NCBI GenBank assembly: GCA_043228905.1
Contig: JBHGNT010000009.1
Location: forward strand, 20,274,001 to 20,338,000
Length of the DNA stretch: 64,000 nt
Origin: Azolla caroliniana
Lineage: Eukaryota; Polypodiophyta
Direction: 5' to 3'
Shown here piece by piece: positions 1-12,599 of this stretch. Both the position numbers and the translations under genes were made by a program. The notes under the pieces are model-generated. The model had not been told where the DNA came from and did not search any database. It saw nothing but the letters and a program-made list of their open reading frames with translations. Numbering within the stretch: position 1 is the first letter of the stretch; each line of letters begins with the position of its first letter.

Positions 1-56
1 TTACAATTCTATAAGGTCATCCTAAGTTTATTGTCTGTCACATGGGCCACACGCCA

Positions 57-835
57 TCAATTGGCGGCGTGATCATTAATTATCACACGTCCGTCTCGGT
101 AAAAAGCACGGTGCCCCTCTTTACGAGCTTGTATGACTTGCGGCATACAAGTTTTACGATGCTCAATTTGCATCTTGGTCAAGTCTTCATCGAGGTAGAT
201 AGGGTCCCCGCCCAAACCTCGAAGAATTGGTCTCTTTTTAAAAAAGGTGATCCTAGATTCTGAGTCCTTAAACTGGAGGACTAAAGCTCTTTTCCTAGTG
301 TGACACGCCCTACTCTCCAAGTTTTAGTGATTGGTAGGGCTTCGTACCCCAACATCTTCCCTAATGTTTGTGCATCTTCGTCGGGAGATGCCCCTTCTTT
401 GAGCCCAGTAACTCTTACGTTCAAGCGTCGAGCTTGACACATTTTTTCCTCCTCAAGGGTGGTGTTTACAATATTTTCATCCTTTAGTTCCTTTTTAATA
501 TTACGTTTTACTACATCAACCCACCCAGTTTTTGGTAGTTCCATATCGCTTTTAACCTCTTCCTTAACCTTTTTTATCTCGTCCTTAATATCCTCTAGGG
601 AGGATATTTCACCATCCTAGATGTCTCAAGGTCCTTAACTTGTTTTTGAAGGTTCACGTTGTCTTCCTTAAGTTTCACTATTTCAACGTTCTTTTTCTTC
701 CTTATATTTTTGGTTTTGAGCTTCAATCTCTTTTGCCCATTTTTCCATTTTAACTAACCGTTTAAGGACATCTAAAAATTCTTCCTTACTTATAATTTCG
801 TCGTGTGTTTCCCTATGGTTTCGTCGAGAAGTCAT
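57..835 (-). pseudogene. LINE ORF1-like protein, frameshifted remnant
   Basis: On the minus strand an ATG at 835 opens a charged, probably coiled-coil N-terminus (MTSRRNHRETHDEI...) that continues in other frames to about 540. It is followed by a globular part with the order RRLNVRVTGLKEG, AWRVG-like TWRVGRV, RALVLQFKDSESRI and then a basic tail. This order resembles L1-type ORF1 proteins: a coiled coil, an RRM-like core and a C-terminal RNA-binding domain. At least two frame changes (near 680 and near 300) break it, so it is a fossil. The RNA-chaperone role is family knowledge. No matching ORF2 lies next to it in the window. Which LINE clade it belongs to is not decided. Confidence 0.6.
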
Positions 836-1719
836 GTTGTAATTCAAAAGATAGAAGAAAGAAAAAGTCAAAAAGGGATAGAAAAACTTAGCCGAGCATC
901 GATGTCTTGCGCGCGCTAGGTACAAGTGTAGAAGCACATTTGTACTCTCTCGTCTACACAACCGACAACGTTGTAAGAGGTGTAGGTGACATTCACGGTT
1001 GGCAACGGCAACGACGAAAGACAATAGCGACAAATGACGACAACGGCGACATCAGTCTACGACGGCGGTAGCGACGACGATAAACGGCGGTTCAAACGAC
1101 GACAGACACACATACACACACATAGAGCAGAGTCTCTCTCTGTCTCTGTCTTTGTCTCTAACCCATGCAATAGTGAATTAGAAGAGATGACAAGGTGTGA
1201 CACGATAGGTCGGGCTTTTCAAATGGTAATTAACACAAGTTTGGCATATCATATTAGCATTTCAAAAGCCTAATCGGTTTAGGTTGATTAAAAACCTTTC
1301 TGGGGCTTTCCAGGAGGACATGTATGCGTTTGTTCTAGTGCATATCTTTCTAGGCGTTCCGCGAGGCTTTACCAATGATCCGGACATGAAGCAGTGATCT
1401 CGCTTGAATTCTGATAATTGGGAGTCCCGGTCGCGCCCATTTATGGGGACAAAGAGGAGAGAGCAAGGGATAGCTGTTACAATGTTATATACACAGTTTT
1501 TTGGTCTCCTATAGGCTTTTGCTTACACTTTTGAGATAAAGAGAGAGAGACAGAGTTATGTAGAGAGAGAGAAGAGAGAGAGAGAGACAGAGTTATGTAG
1601 AGAGAGAGACAGAGAGAGACAGAGTTACGTAGAGAGAGAGAGTTACGTAGAGAGAGAGAGAGAGAGAAAACTCTGTCTCTGTCTCTGTCTCTTTCTGTCT
1701 CTAACCCACCTGGCGATCC
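836..1719. other. Gene-free stretch upstream of the JMJ30-like gene
   Basis: No coding region is supported here. It holds GAC/GGC-rich sequence (about 1030-1100), a short CA/CT-rich tract (about 1104-1160), unassigned sequence, and then the GA-rich microsatellite listed separately. The promoter and 5' UTR of the JMJ30-like gene should lie within its 3' part, but I see no distinctive box. Confidence 0.5.
1530..1698. repeat. Compound GA-rich microsatellite
   Basis: Runs of GA are interspersed with the recurring words GACAGAGTTATGTAGAGA and GAGTTACGTAGAGAGA, then CTCTGTCTCTGT. The tract ends about 20 bases before the JMJ30-like start codon and so probably forms its 5' leader. Confidence 0.8.
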
Positions 1720-1750
1720 ATGGAGGAGGAGGAGGAGGAGGAGGAGGAGG
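1720..1750 (+). repeat. (GAG)n trinucleotide repeat coding poly-Glu
   Basis: About nine GAG codons directly follow the ATG of the JMJ30-like gene. A second triplet run, (GAT)n at about 2079-2103, codes poly-Asp in the same exon. Such runs are prone to length change. Confidence 0.85.
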
Positions 1751-4363
1751 CAGAAGAGCAGCAGCATGTCCTGCGAGAGGTGTGTGGTCAAGGCGGGTTC
1801 GCGTATGCTTCCATGGTAACGCGCGCCGCAGAGGGCGATTGCGGCGCCGCTGATGCCGCCCACGAGATGGCGTGGGAACAGCTCCATTCGGGGCCATGGC
1901 ACGCCGTCCATCCCGCTTGGCGTGACGCTTACTCCCTCTCCTGCCTCCACTTGGCTGCTACCCATCTTCATGATGCCCGCGCAGCCCTCCGAGTCCTGGA
2001 TATGGGTCTCCTCATGGGCGGCCTTCTCCTGAAACCTCGCATTCAGTCGGCCATCTCAGAAAGACAGAAGCGGATTTCAGATGATGATGATGATGATGAT
2101 GATATCGCAGCACAGGTGGAGATACCCCATGATGATGTGGCAGACCACTTGTCCCATGTAGGTATTTCTTAACCCTTGCACACAATGCATGTTTTACTCA
2201 CGATTCTGGTTGGCTGACTTAGCAATTCATTATATAGTTTGCTTTTTAAGTTTTTTTTACATCATGTCTTCTTGGGGGATAAGAACATAGTCTTGGAAGC
2301 CTGATTGGCTAACATATGTTGCTTTGGGCATCCGTTTTGCCTTGTGGTGTTTAATGCTGATAGCACATATTTTACTCTTGTCATCTATTGTGTGGTATGG
2401 TGCAAAATGTTAAGGATATAATTTTGGCATCCAGTGTGCTTTATTATAGATCCTTTTGGTAATAAATGTCACTTTGGCATCCGTTGTTGTAAGTGATAAT
2501 GCATTATAATCTCGATATACATATATTACTCTGTCCGTTATATTAAATTATTCTGTAATAGGGATAACATTGATGGTATGTGAGCATGCATTAATGCCAA
2601 TCATATGTAAGTGCGTCCTATATTACCTGTGATCTTGTGCGGTTATGCACTGCATGAAAGTTGATGCTACGCATGTCCCTGATTAATACAGATTGTATAT
2701 GACAATGTTGCGCATTAATGTTGATTCTATGTTACTAATAGTAATGCAATGTGATTTTGCTTTGCCTTCTTGCTCACTTTGCAAAAGAACAATTTTATTT
2801 GTCCTGATCATTCTGGGTCAAAGAGATTCTTTCACAATTATTGTCTCAAGATTTTTAGGTCTAAATAGCCAGCTTATTAGGAATCTATAAATAGGTGGTC
2901 ACAACAGAGCTGCCCCATGGATCTTTGTATTCGTTGGAAATCAGCAAGAGGAGTCTGTTACCAGTTGAAGATTTCCTCTGCAACTTTTTTATGCCAAGTT
3001 TCCCAGTAGTGATAACAAATGCAATGACACATTGGCCAGCACTGAAGAAATGGAGTCATATGGGATACTTCATGGATGTTGTTGGAAACCGTACTGTGCC
3101 TGTGGAGGTATATGTCGTTTCATTCCACTAGTTGCTCAAAATCTTTTCCAGATGAAACACATCTGTCTCTTTTGCTAAATTGTAAGTGAAAGAAACCCCA
3201 CCCAAAACAATGAGTTCTTTAGTTTCTAAGCTTTTGATCACTGGACTGTAGGTGGGGGAACATTACCTTGCTTCAGGTTGGAAACAGGAGCTTATGACGA
3301 TGTTAGAATTTCTTAAAAGGATTCAAGTATCTGAATGTAATTGTTCTGAACGGCCATATCTAGCCCAACATCCGCTTTTCGAGCAGGTGATTCAAGCAGT
3401 AGCTCTGCTTATTTTCAGAAATGGGCTGTTGAAACTTGAATGATTTAGAGTTGTGGGGAGATCTTTTTCTTCAGATTCCCGAACTTCAGGAAGACATCAG
3501 GATTCCTGACTATTGCGCAGCATCAGGAGGAGAACTAAGAGTGATAAATGCATGGCTTGGTCCAAAAGGAACAGTCACACCTTTACATTATGATCCACAT
3601 CATAACCTTCTTTGTCAAGTTAGTGAAATTCTCTAATGGACATAATTGTAACCTAAATATTTTGTTTAGCATTCAAATATGTGCGTGGTCTCTTTATTCT
3701 GCAACCATCAAACATTCTCTTACATTGAGCATTTTTTGAAGGTTGTTGGACAGAAATATGTGAGGCTCTACTCTCCAGAAGCTACGAAAGGACTCTATCC
3801 ATTCGAAGAAACAATGCTTTGTAACTCGAGCCAGGTACTTGGTGCAGATCGATTATATTTTTGCACCAGGCTATCAAGGTTATGTAGGGAATAGACTGCA
3901 GATATGTTTGCTCTTGGCTATGGTGAAGAATTAATACAAGATGTTGACAATGTTCTCTTACCTAAGGGTTTAGGATCTTAACTATGGATATTTTGGTTTC
4001 AGGGTTTAGGGTTTTCTTAATTATGGAGATTTAGGGGGTGTAACAGTTTCCCAACTATGGATATTTTGGTTACAGGGTTTACATAATTTCAGGGTTTCCC
4101 AACTCCATGCATATTGGAAGGGACGTTGTCTGATGTTGTATTAGCACAAGTTCATAACTGTTTGCTTTTTAAATGTGTAGGTGGATTTGGACAATCCAGA
4201 TTATAGCAAGTTCCCGTTGGCACAAAATCTATCCTTCATGGACTGTACATTGGAGGAAGGAGAGATGCTTTACATTCCCCCAAAATGGTGGCATTATGTA
4301 AGGTCTCTCAGCTTGAGTTTTTCGGTCAGTTTCTGGTGGAGTGGGACAGAACAAGATGACTGA
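1720..4363 (+). CDS. JMJ30: JmjC-domain histone demethylase/hydroxylase, JMJ30 (JMJD5/KDM8) type
   Basis: Six exons can be placed with GT-AG borders, all in phase 0: 1720-2157, 2895-3107, 3252-3386, 3475-3618, 3742-3834 and 4181-4363, giving about 401 residues with stop TGA. Exon 1 has the family's N-terminal helical part ([23 protein letters not shown]). Exon 2 has HWPALKKW and GNRTVPVE. Exon 4 carries the iron-binding HxD in [10 protein letters not shown]. Exon 6 carries the distal histidine in [12 protein letters not shown] and the typical end SVSFWWS. Family knowledge: a nuclear Fe(II)/2-oxoglutarate oxygenase linked in Arabidopsis to the circadian clock, heat-stress memory and H3K27 demethylation. 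All metal ligands are present and no frame break is seen, so it should be functional. Odd points are a poly-Glu start coded by GAG repeats and an eight-Asp run coded by GAT repeats in exon 1. The start was chosen because it is the first ATG of the open frame and the protein length fits the family. Confidence 0.93.
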
Positions 4364-5532
4364 AAGAGTGGCAGGCTGTTGTCCTCAAAGAGTCATGCAA
4401 AAACATTTGACTGTTATTTCCATGATTTACAAAGTAGCGTTTTTGTTTGGGTGTGACGCTATTTAGTTCATGGTTTACTGATGGGTATATATAGAAGAAA
4501 TGTATGAAAGAGTAGCCAGCCATGTAATGTAGACAGTGATAAACGCCAGATGCAATGACTAAACAGCCTCAGAAATATTATACAAAGGTGTGCTGGTTCA
4601 AAACTAATTTGTTTATGTGCCGTTGGACCACTGAAATGTTACTAGGGGCCTTTAATGATGCCTGCAGATTTAATGACCCAATATATAAAAGATTCAATCA
4701 TTTGTTGATGGTTTACCCATAGGTTGAATGCACGATCAGGTAGCTACCTGCATGTCTAAGAATATGCATTAAAGTCCTTAAAACCTACCTGAATATTCAA
4801 TAAATTTATGGGTACCAACTAAGCCGTCATAAACTGAATCGACAACAGCAGATAATAATATTTATACATAAGTGGAAGGTAACATAATTCCTCTCATATA
4901 TTGGTTCATCCCTTGACTAGAATTCTAGGTTTGTAAATTACTCAATTCTTGAGATCTCCTACTTGGACCTTCTTGGAGAAAATCATATGCTGTGCCTAAC
5001 AAATCACTAGATTAATGTGTAGTTCTAATATAATATTTCAATTAAGCATACTCCTTGTAAGAAGTATACTAATGTTTACGAATTTCATTGCAATAATTTA
5101 TTAATTTTATCAAGGCAATGGTGATGATACTTAGGAAATTCTTCATCATTGTTGGTACAAACTATGAATAATACAGTAGTCTACAAAAAAACTGGACAAA
5201 AGATATCTTCTTTGGGACAACATGGCCCATCCACATGCAATTGATAGAATGTACAAGGAACCTGAACTACAAGTTGATCTTACAAGTACAGTCCTCAGTT
5301 TGCTCCCAAAAATATGACCCCAAAGGTCTTGAGCACTTTGACCCATCTTAAGCAGTGACAAAGGTGCACAGTACATGATGATTAATAGTAAGAATACTTC
5401 AATCCATAGGGGATACTGGTTGCTGTTTGTGTGGCCATTGGGAGAGTTGACATATGGAAATGGCCCCAACCCCTAACTGTGACAACGCATACCGAATAAC
5501 CTCATTGACATTCAATAGCATTCTTTCCTTGC
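4364..5532. other. Intergenic stretch between two convergent genes
   Basis: AT-rich sequence with no supported gene. It must hold the 3' UTRs of the JMJ30-like gene (+) and of gene A (-). The last part, about 5460-5532, still resembles a repeat module of gene A in a shifted frame. Confidence 0.5.
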
Positions 5533-8500
5533 TCATGTTGATGCTCGAAAGCTACTCGGCCTTGCAACAGACATGTTCCTCTCATCATCTGAGGATGTTA
5601 CTGGCTCATTACTTAGACTCCACTCAGACTTCCTTAAATGAGAACTTGGTAGAACCTCATTTTCATTGGGGTCTATTGTATCAAAGCCTTGTGTCACTGG
5701 GCGGAAAGTACTTGGCCTGCTGGAAGTGGAGTTTCTCTGGTGATCCCACGATTTATCTAAAACCTCATTCTCATTTGGCTCTGTGATATCTAAGTATTGC
5801 ATCGATGATTCGGTAGTACTAGGAAACTTGGAAATCAAGTTTCTCTGATATTCTGAGGATGTAACTGCATCATCCCTTACACCCCCTTCAAACATCCTTG
5901 GATATAATTGAAATGAATGTCTAGACGTAGAGTTTCCCTGGTAATTTGACGATGTAGCTGCCTCATTACTTACATTCCAATCAGATCTTAATTCAGTTTC
6001 CTTCGGCTCGATTGTATCAATGTATCGCATTGATGTTCGAGTATTTCTCGGATGGTTGGATGTTGAGTTTCTCTGATAGTCTGAGGATGTAACCACCTCA
6101 TTACTCATCGGCTCAATCATATCAACATATCGCATTGATGTTAGGGAGTTTCTCTCATAATCGGCGGCTAAATCATACTCTTCCCTCTCCATACTCGTTC
6201 TCGATTTCCTGATCTCTGAAAATAATGGAGTTTCTGGGCTTTCCAGTTGAACACCATCAAAGGTTGGCATTGAGCTATTTGATTGGGCGGAATGGGAGAC
6301 AGACAAGCCCCTTTGATAATCTGAAGTCGCAGCCATGTCCTCATCATCCCTCTCCATGATGATCCTTGATTTCCTTCCTTCTGCAATGATGGGTGGTTTT
6401 CCATCACTGAACATGAATCTTGATTTTCTTCCTCCAAAGATCACAGGTACCACTTGAGGACTTACAGCACACTCGGCCTCATCTCTGAAAATGAATTTAG
6501 ATTTCCTTGATCCTGACTGTGTATATGCAAAAGCCTCACCCTCATCTGGTTCTACCATATTGAAGTTTTGCATTGATGATTGTGTAGTACTACTTGGATG
6601 GCTTGAAATGGAACTTCTCTGATAATCCCTTTCGGTAGGCAATTGTGATTTCCTGCTCTCTGCATCATCCTCGTCCTTTTCAATAATCATTCTTGATTTT
6701 CTGCTCTCTGTAACTCTTGGAGTTTGAGAGTATTCTACTTGGACTCCATCAGAGCTTTGTGATGAGCTACTTGAGCTGGCTGAGTGTGTAACAGACACAC
6801 CGCTTTGATAATTTGAAGGTGTGGGGGCCTCATTGTAATTTGATTCAACCATATCATAGGTGCGCATTGATTGTCGGGTAGTACTTGGTTGGCTGCCGAT
6901 ACTCAAGCATCTCTGACATGTCGATGGTGGTGCATCTTCTTCACTTTCAAAACTGACCCTGGATTTTCTTACGTCTGACAATTGTGGAGATTGTTTCGAT
7001 ACAGCATCAGAATTTCCCAAAGACGTAGTTGACCTAGTTGTCTCGGTGGTAACCAAACTCCTTTGGTAATCTGTCAATGGATCCTCATCCCTTTCGATTT
7101 GGTGTCTTGATTTTCTCCCCTCTGCTGCCATAATGGGGCGAGCTGTTATTTGTTCTTCATCCATCACAATGAACCTTGATTTTCTTGCCTCTGCTGCAAA
7201 ACCAGAGGTAAGTGGGTCTTTATCCTGAGAAATGAACCTTGATTTTCTTCCCTCTGCTGCAAAAATGGGGGTAGATGGCTCCTTGTCCTGTGAATTGAAC
7301 AATGATTTCCTACTTAAAAATGAACCTTGTGGGTTCTCATCCATAACATCAAACCTAGATTTTCTTCCTTTTATCACCTCGTCCCTCACATCAAACCTCA
7401 ATTTACTACCTTCTCCAAAGACAGGAGGCAATATATTTTGTAAGCCACCATTACTCACAATGAACCTGGACTTTCTTCTCTCAGTGGGTATAGGAACCAC
7501 CGAGTTTTCTGAAATGATGCCATCTGCTGAATTATGCCTTTCTGAACCATCTGGGAATCTGCTATCAAGGCCTTGAACATCACCCGTTTCAGAAGAAGCA
7601 GAAGATTCTGAGCTTATTTCGAATGGGCTAGGCTCAACTTGGAAACGTGATTTTCTCTGAGAGTACATTGGATCGACTTCCTCAGTACTAGTCCAATCCT
7701 GATGCATATATTGCCTTTCTCCCATGTATATATTAGGTTGATTACTTAGTTCATTTGTTGGCTGACCTCTTCTGTCATTTACTATGCTAGATTCACCATA
7801 GTTTGCAGTACTATTGCGTTCCTGTATACTGATTCGGGATATGGGTTCCTGACTCTCCCTCGATCCAATATACATAGATTTTCTTGCAACATTTGCTTCT
7901 AAACTGGCATCCATTTCATCCTCTCCTGAACCACTTGATTGTGAATCTGGGCTCTGGTGGCTATATGCAGCAGTATTAAATTCTTCATTGGAATACCTGG
8001 GCACACTTGCTCTGGGTTCAACACTCCCCATAGTGTCAGCTACAATCTGATTTGAATTCATCGATTGCACTTGGGATTGATCGTATGGCTGTACTTGTGT
8101 CAACTTGATTGAAGATCTGTTTTCCATTTCAGATTGCTGCATTTCTTGAAACTCCTCCTTTGACTTATTTCTTGGAGAATAATACTCTATATCAAACAAT
8201 AACTGCTGAGTGTTGTCATATGTCTTAGATAGCTTGCTTGATGGGTCTATTGTAGGTTGATATCCTCCATTCATCACAGGTGGGACATCAGTGGCATTCT
8301 GTGTGTTGTCCTCTCCTTCTTGTGACATTTCAACCGAGTCATCATCTGGAAGCTCCCTGATCTCTAATTGAGGAGAAAATGCAACTCGATTAGGTTGACG
8401 TGAAGCGCCAAGCTTAATTGTTCTTTTACGATTCAGTAACGCATTGTTGCTATCATCCTTACTTTGTGTTTCAGAAAACTGTGCTAACTCTGGAAAATCT

Positions 8501-11500
8501 CCACTTCCTTTTCTGGATTGTTCATTATTATAAGGTGAACTATCTAAATCATTTGAGGGATAACCTTGCTGGCTCATTCTGTGTTCCTCGATATATGGAT
8601 TTGTTTCATAGAATGATATAGAAGGATCTTGAAGACGAAATAAAGAGGATTGTACCCTTGAAGTGCCTTCCATTGATGACCCAAAACTACTACTTCCTTC
8701 TGCAAGTACTGGCTCATGCCTTACTTGCGCTTCTGTATTAAACAAACCTTGTCTACTACTCCTAAGGGGGGATGTCAGCCTTGTTCCTGTTCCATTGTAA
8801 TTGGTTGAATAAGGTGTATTTGTCATGTTATAGTTTGGGGTATATCCGAAAGATTTCCTTCTTGAAAAAGGCGACTGTAAACAGAGATCATCAGAGCTTC
8901 TTCTTGTGCTATTATTATAGCCCCAGTTTCGTTTTTCTCTTCCAGAATTCCACCTTGTAGGTGAAGAAGAGTAAAACCTTTTTCCATTTCTCTTGTTAGT
9001 GTTAGAAGTGTAAAACATTTCTAATTCACTCAGCATATTTGAAGTTTTAATATGCCCAAGTAAAGCCTCTAGTTCAGAAAGTGAATCTGCAAGGCAAAGC
9101 CTTGCCCTAGAAACTGGCTTTTTTAGCATGCTCAACTGCCTGGCCTGTTCTGGCGTGACAATGAGCTGGCTTTCTCTGCGTAATGGCTTTTGCACACAAG
9201 AAATTTCTTCTTGTTTCGCTCCATCTTGCACCCCTATTCTTGAGTTTTCTTGTTGTGTGACAAGAACTCCACCAACAGCATTTTTTATAAGATCAATCGA
9301 TGCATTAAGTTCTTTTGTCCAAGAACTCTGTTCTGCCTGTAGTGGAAAAGAATGAGTAAAACCACTTTTAGGATTTCTACTTTGCCTACACCCATGTCAA
9401 TGTCAACGAAAATGTTGGAGGAATATGAGTTGTTGTCATCATCTCTGGCAGAAGAGAAATCTGTCTGTGGGGTGGTTCACTTACTTCTTGCACTGGATTA
9501 AAATTTAGAGGATCAGAAGTATCAAAGTGGAGTTGAAATCCAGGCACTTCAGGAAACGTCTGTACAAAAATATCATAAGAGGTGTAATAAATGCATATTT
9601 TACTCACATCAGTTCCATGTGAATGCATCCACATACAAAAAGGGTATATACCCATCATCATCAAAGGGAGTGAATAGAAGAAATTGACATACAGTTACTT
9701 TTGCATTGAATAGGGATGAAACCAAGAATGCCCGCTGGCCTTCTATTTCCTAGGAGGTATTCAAAAATATTGGCATTTTCAACAATGTAAGTGCTATTAC
9801 CAAATAAAGAAAAGAAAAAGTTGAGTACAGAGGGTGCACACATGCACACCTGAAAGCCGAACAATTTTCCGGGGATGAGTACCAGAAACCTTAACTTCAG
9901 TTTTATTCCATTGCTATCACATTGCTGAACTAAACCATGCTTCATAACATGAGCATGGTCCTGTCCAATGAATGACAGTCAAATGAGTATAGGTTCACAG
10001 TGTATGAATGTATCCGTGTAGGAACATCTTTTTGCATGTGTGTGGTGCAACTAAATAGAAACATATAAACACATTACTAGGCCAATGATGCCTTTGTTTA
10101 CTCCACTCTTCAGAATGTCTTCAATCCTTACTGATTGGCCATCACTGATGTACTGCAAAAGAATAAATTGTTTTTCTACTTCATCAGTTTCAATTTCACC
10201 ATGCTGTAGTTTTATTTCATCCTTTGGTGTTGCATCTTATAGTTGAAATAAAAAATTTCAGACCTGTGAGACATGTCGAATGCATTCTGCTTCTGCAACG
10301 TTTTGAGGAATTATCTGCCATTCATCATGTCTGAGGCATAAAAGTGATATGATATTCTCAGATCCACACTTTGATGGGGGAACTTTTCTCTCGGAAATGA
10401 TGGGCTGAATGGATTTCACAGAACAATAAATTACTGACAATATTGCATGGAAACATACCTGAATGTAAGTGTTATAAACTGATCTATCTCATCTTCAGAA
10501 CTCCCCTGCTTCTGGAATCCTGTGAATGACTGAGTCTGCATGAATAATAGCTTGAATTGTAAGGAAAATTAAACATACAAACATTTATTTCAATGATGGA
10601 GCTTTTGTTCATGAGAATTTTTACCAGAATTGTGTTTTCTTCATCCCTTATAACGCATCTCTGCATATCAAAGTCAATGTCCAAAATTCCCTTGTACCAT
10701 GTTTTTTTCACCTGTACAACAGAAATGAAAAACAACCCCTTCAGGATCAAGCTGTATTTAGATTTAAAATAAAATGAAATATGTGCGTTTGATAATGCTA
10801 CAAATTTCTTTTATAATACATTATATTACTGGTGGAACACGTACACACACGCATGCAAATATACAAATACGACATATGTGTCTTCATACAAGAAACATTC
10901 AGAGAAGAGGCACATATCTGCTCCTCTATATTTATTGAACCATAGCAAGCATATGATGACTGCCTGAGTGAAGACATGAACATATGATTTGCGTCAGAAG
11001 TAGGTCCACCACACATATGCATACTTGTTTTGTTTAGAAAAATGTGTTAATGTGAGATAAAAACCCCACAAAACATATTTACAACAAATCACATGAGGAA
11101 AATTCATGACAGACATGAAAAACATAACGAGGAACATCTCAGGGAAAACCACAATAACGGACATGAATTGGAAGCTGATTGCCCAAATTTCTGCTCATTA
11201 CGAATTGTCCAAAATGTCCTGGAACCCAATATTGACCCAATGTAAAAATAATGATAAGAATCTTGAGATTCCGTTGTAAAAAGGAAAAAGTTCAAAAGAA
11301 CTGTCAGATTGATCTGAAGGGAACTGGAACTGTAGAAAGTGGGTAACTTGTCACGAGAGAAGTATAATATGGGGACAAGAATAGATGAAAAAAATGTTTT
11401 TATACTCTTGTCCATAGATAAGACTTATCAAGAGCCAAAGCAATTTAACTTTATTACAAGATGACCAAGTAGACATTGCTAGAGGAATAGGCAATGCATA

Positions 11501-11823
11501 AGACACAATGAATTCTTCCGTATCTGTGTCACATACATGTAAATGTCCTACAAGTGGCCTACGCAATTTCCTTTTATTATAAACACCAGAGATCAAGATC
11601 CCTAAGTACACATCTCCAGGGAAATAGATATTGCTTAAGAGGCTATGAATTCTTCTATACTCCTACTCCTGTTTCACAAAAATTTACATACAAATACAAA
11701 TAATAAAACACTTGCCTTGGCGTTATCTTCAGGGAATCTGAGGCGGTGGATTGAGCTGGAGAAATCTACTTGAAAAGAGAGTAGATGGCTCTCTTTGAAA
11801 AAATCCAATACAGAGGATTCCAT
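5533..11823 (-). CDS. Gene A: unrecognised large RKS-repeat protein, eight exons
   Basis: I do not recognise this family. Proposed exons, read right to left: 11823-11716 (ATG, start MESSVLDFFKES), 10711-10625, 10535-10459, about 10387-10264 (acceptor uncertain), 10152-10078, 9960-9850, 9559-9485 and 9336-5533, about 1,485 residues. Splice borders are GT-AG except intron 1, which has the GC donor AAG|GCAAGT. The first seven exons code a compact, mixed-composition region of about 215 residues (for example KKTWYKGILDIDFD, LRHDEWQIIP, LKLRFLVLIPGKLFGF) that looks like folded domain(s). The last exon starts with a conserved segment, VTPEQARQLSMLKK to LSELEALLGHIK. It then becomes long, Ser-rich and probably disordered, with at least fifteen RKS motifs in modules such as AEGRKSRFIxxDEEP and DYQRNSTSxxPSxTRxSM. 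RKS fits the R-x-S site of basophilic kinases (inference). The frame stays open over 3.8 kb, so it is likely expressed. The C-terminus stops within a module. A chromatin or cytoskeletal scaffold is conceivable but unproven. Confidence 0.72.
5560..7760 (-). repeat. RKS-module array coding the C-terminal half of gene A
   Basis: Protein-level repeats recur about every 30-45 residues. Acidic modules of the type GRKSRxIxxDEEP alternate with Ser-rich modules (SDYQRxLSVSHS, SSMxxFDGVQLExPxTP) and, toward the C-terminus, with PSxTRxSMxxFDxxEPNENEV modules. At DNA level the copies are strongly diverged, so the amplification is not recent. Confidence 0.8.
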
Positions 11824-12288
11824 GGTTCAAATTCCAAATTCCTACATTTTGCTCAAGAATACAGAGGAATGGGGCTGTGATATAGCATGCCCTCACGAGC
11901 GGCGGCGGAGCGTCGCATTTCAATTCTTCACACAAAACCTTCAATCAAATGATGTATGCTCTGTTGTTGTAAAATCAAATGATGTATGTGTGCCCTCACA
12001 AGGGGCATATTTCGATGGCAACAGGGATTCGATTTGCCTCTTGTGATTCAACGATTGGGAGGGAGCTGAAGAAGCAGCAATCGGAGGAGGAGCAGGAGGA
12101 GAAACAGAGAGCAAAGCAGGCCTTTCTCTGTTTTGGAGTGCCTTCCTTGAATGGGAAGCAAGCAGAGAGACGACGAAAGAACGTCACGCTTCCTCCTCCC
12201 ATCACGAAACAGAAAAAGCAACAACGTTTCAAAAAAAAAACAAAAAATCCTTCACGTTTAGATTTCTCTTATGCATACATACCATACC
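11824..12288. other. Probable 5' region of gene A
   Basis: No gene is supported. As the region directly upstream of gene A (- strand) it should hold its promoter and 5' UTR. A minus-strand ATG at 11944 opens a short frame that runs past the proposed start without joining it, so it could act as an upstream ORF. A/GGA-rich sequence lies at 12060-12240. Confidence 0.4.
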
Positions 12289-12392
12289 ATACATACCTAC
12301 CATACCATACCATACCATACCATACCATACCATACCATACCATACCATACCATACCATACATACATACCATAGATACCATACCATACATACA
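12289..12392. repeat. (CATAC)n pentanucleotide microsatellite
   Basis: About twenty copies of CATAC/CATACCATAC, with a few interruptions at both ends, lie just outside the left end of MULE X. Confidence 0.92.
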
Positions 12393-12466
12393 TATATGCT
12401 CGTGTGTTTGTCCGCTACCAAAATCATAAATAGGGCTCGCGAGCGACGTGTCTATTTTGAGACAGA

Positions 12467-12573
12467 CAAATCATTAATAGGGCTGGCGAGGGAATCCGCG
12501 GCCCCTGGACGGTGCAGGTCGCTCAAATGCGTGGCGCGTGCGATCTGCACCGTCCGATTTGGATAAGAAAAAA
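12467..12573 (+). repeat. Left terminal inverted repeat of MULE X
   Basis: It matches the reverse complement of 22052-22152 over roughly 100 bp with scattered differences. The best block is CGATCTGCACCGTCCGATTT next to GGATAAGAAA. A partial duplicate of its outermost part (AAATCATAAATAGGGCTCGCG) lies at 12421-12441. Confidence 0.8.
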
Positions 12574-12599
12574 TCGCGCGACCAAAATTGTTGTCGGAG

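Noticed and set aside
1477-1971. Open frames of 164 and 84 codons on the minus strand over the JMJ30 exon 1 region
   Set aside because: They read through GA/CT microsatellite and the antisense of a clear exon; the protein is low-complexity Ser-Leu.
5454-5786. Plus-strand frame of 110 codons
   Set aside because: It overlaps the end of gene A's giant exon in antisense and has no recognisable content.
11979-12566. Plus-strand frame of 195 codons
   Set aside because: It runs through the CATAC microsatellite and the MULE end; composition is repeat-driven.
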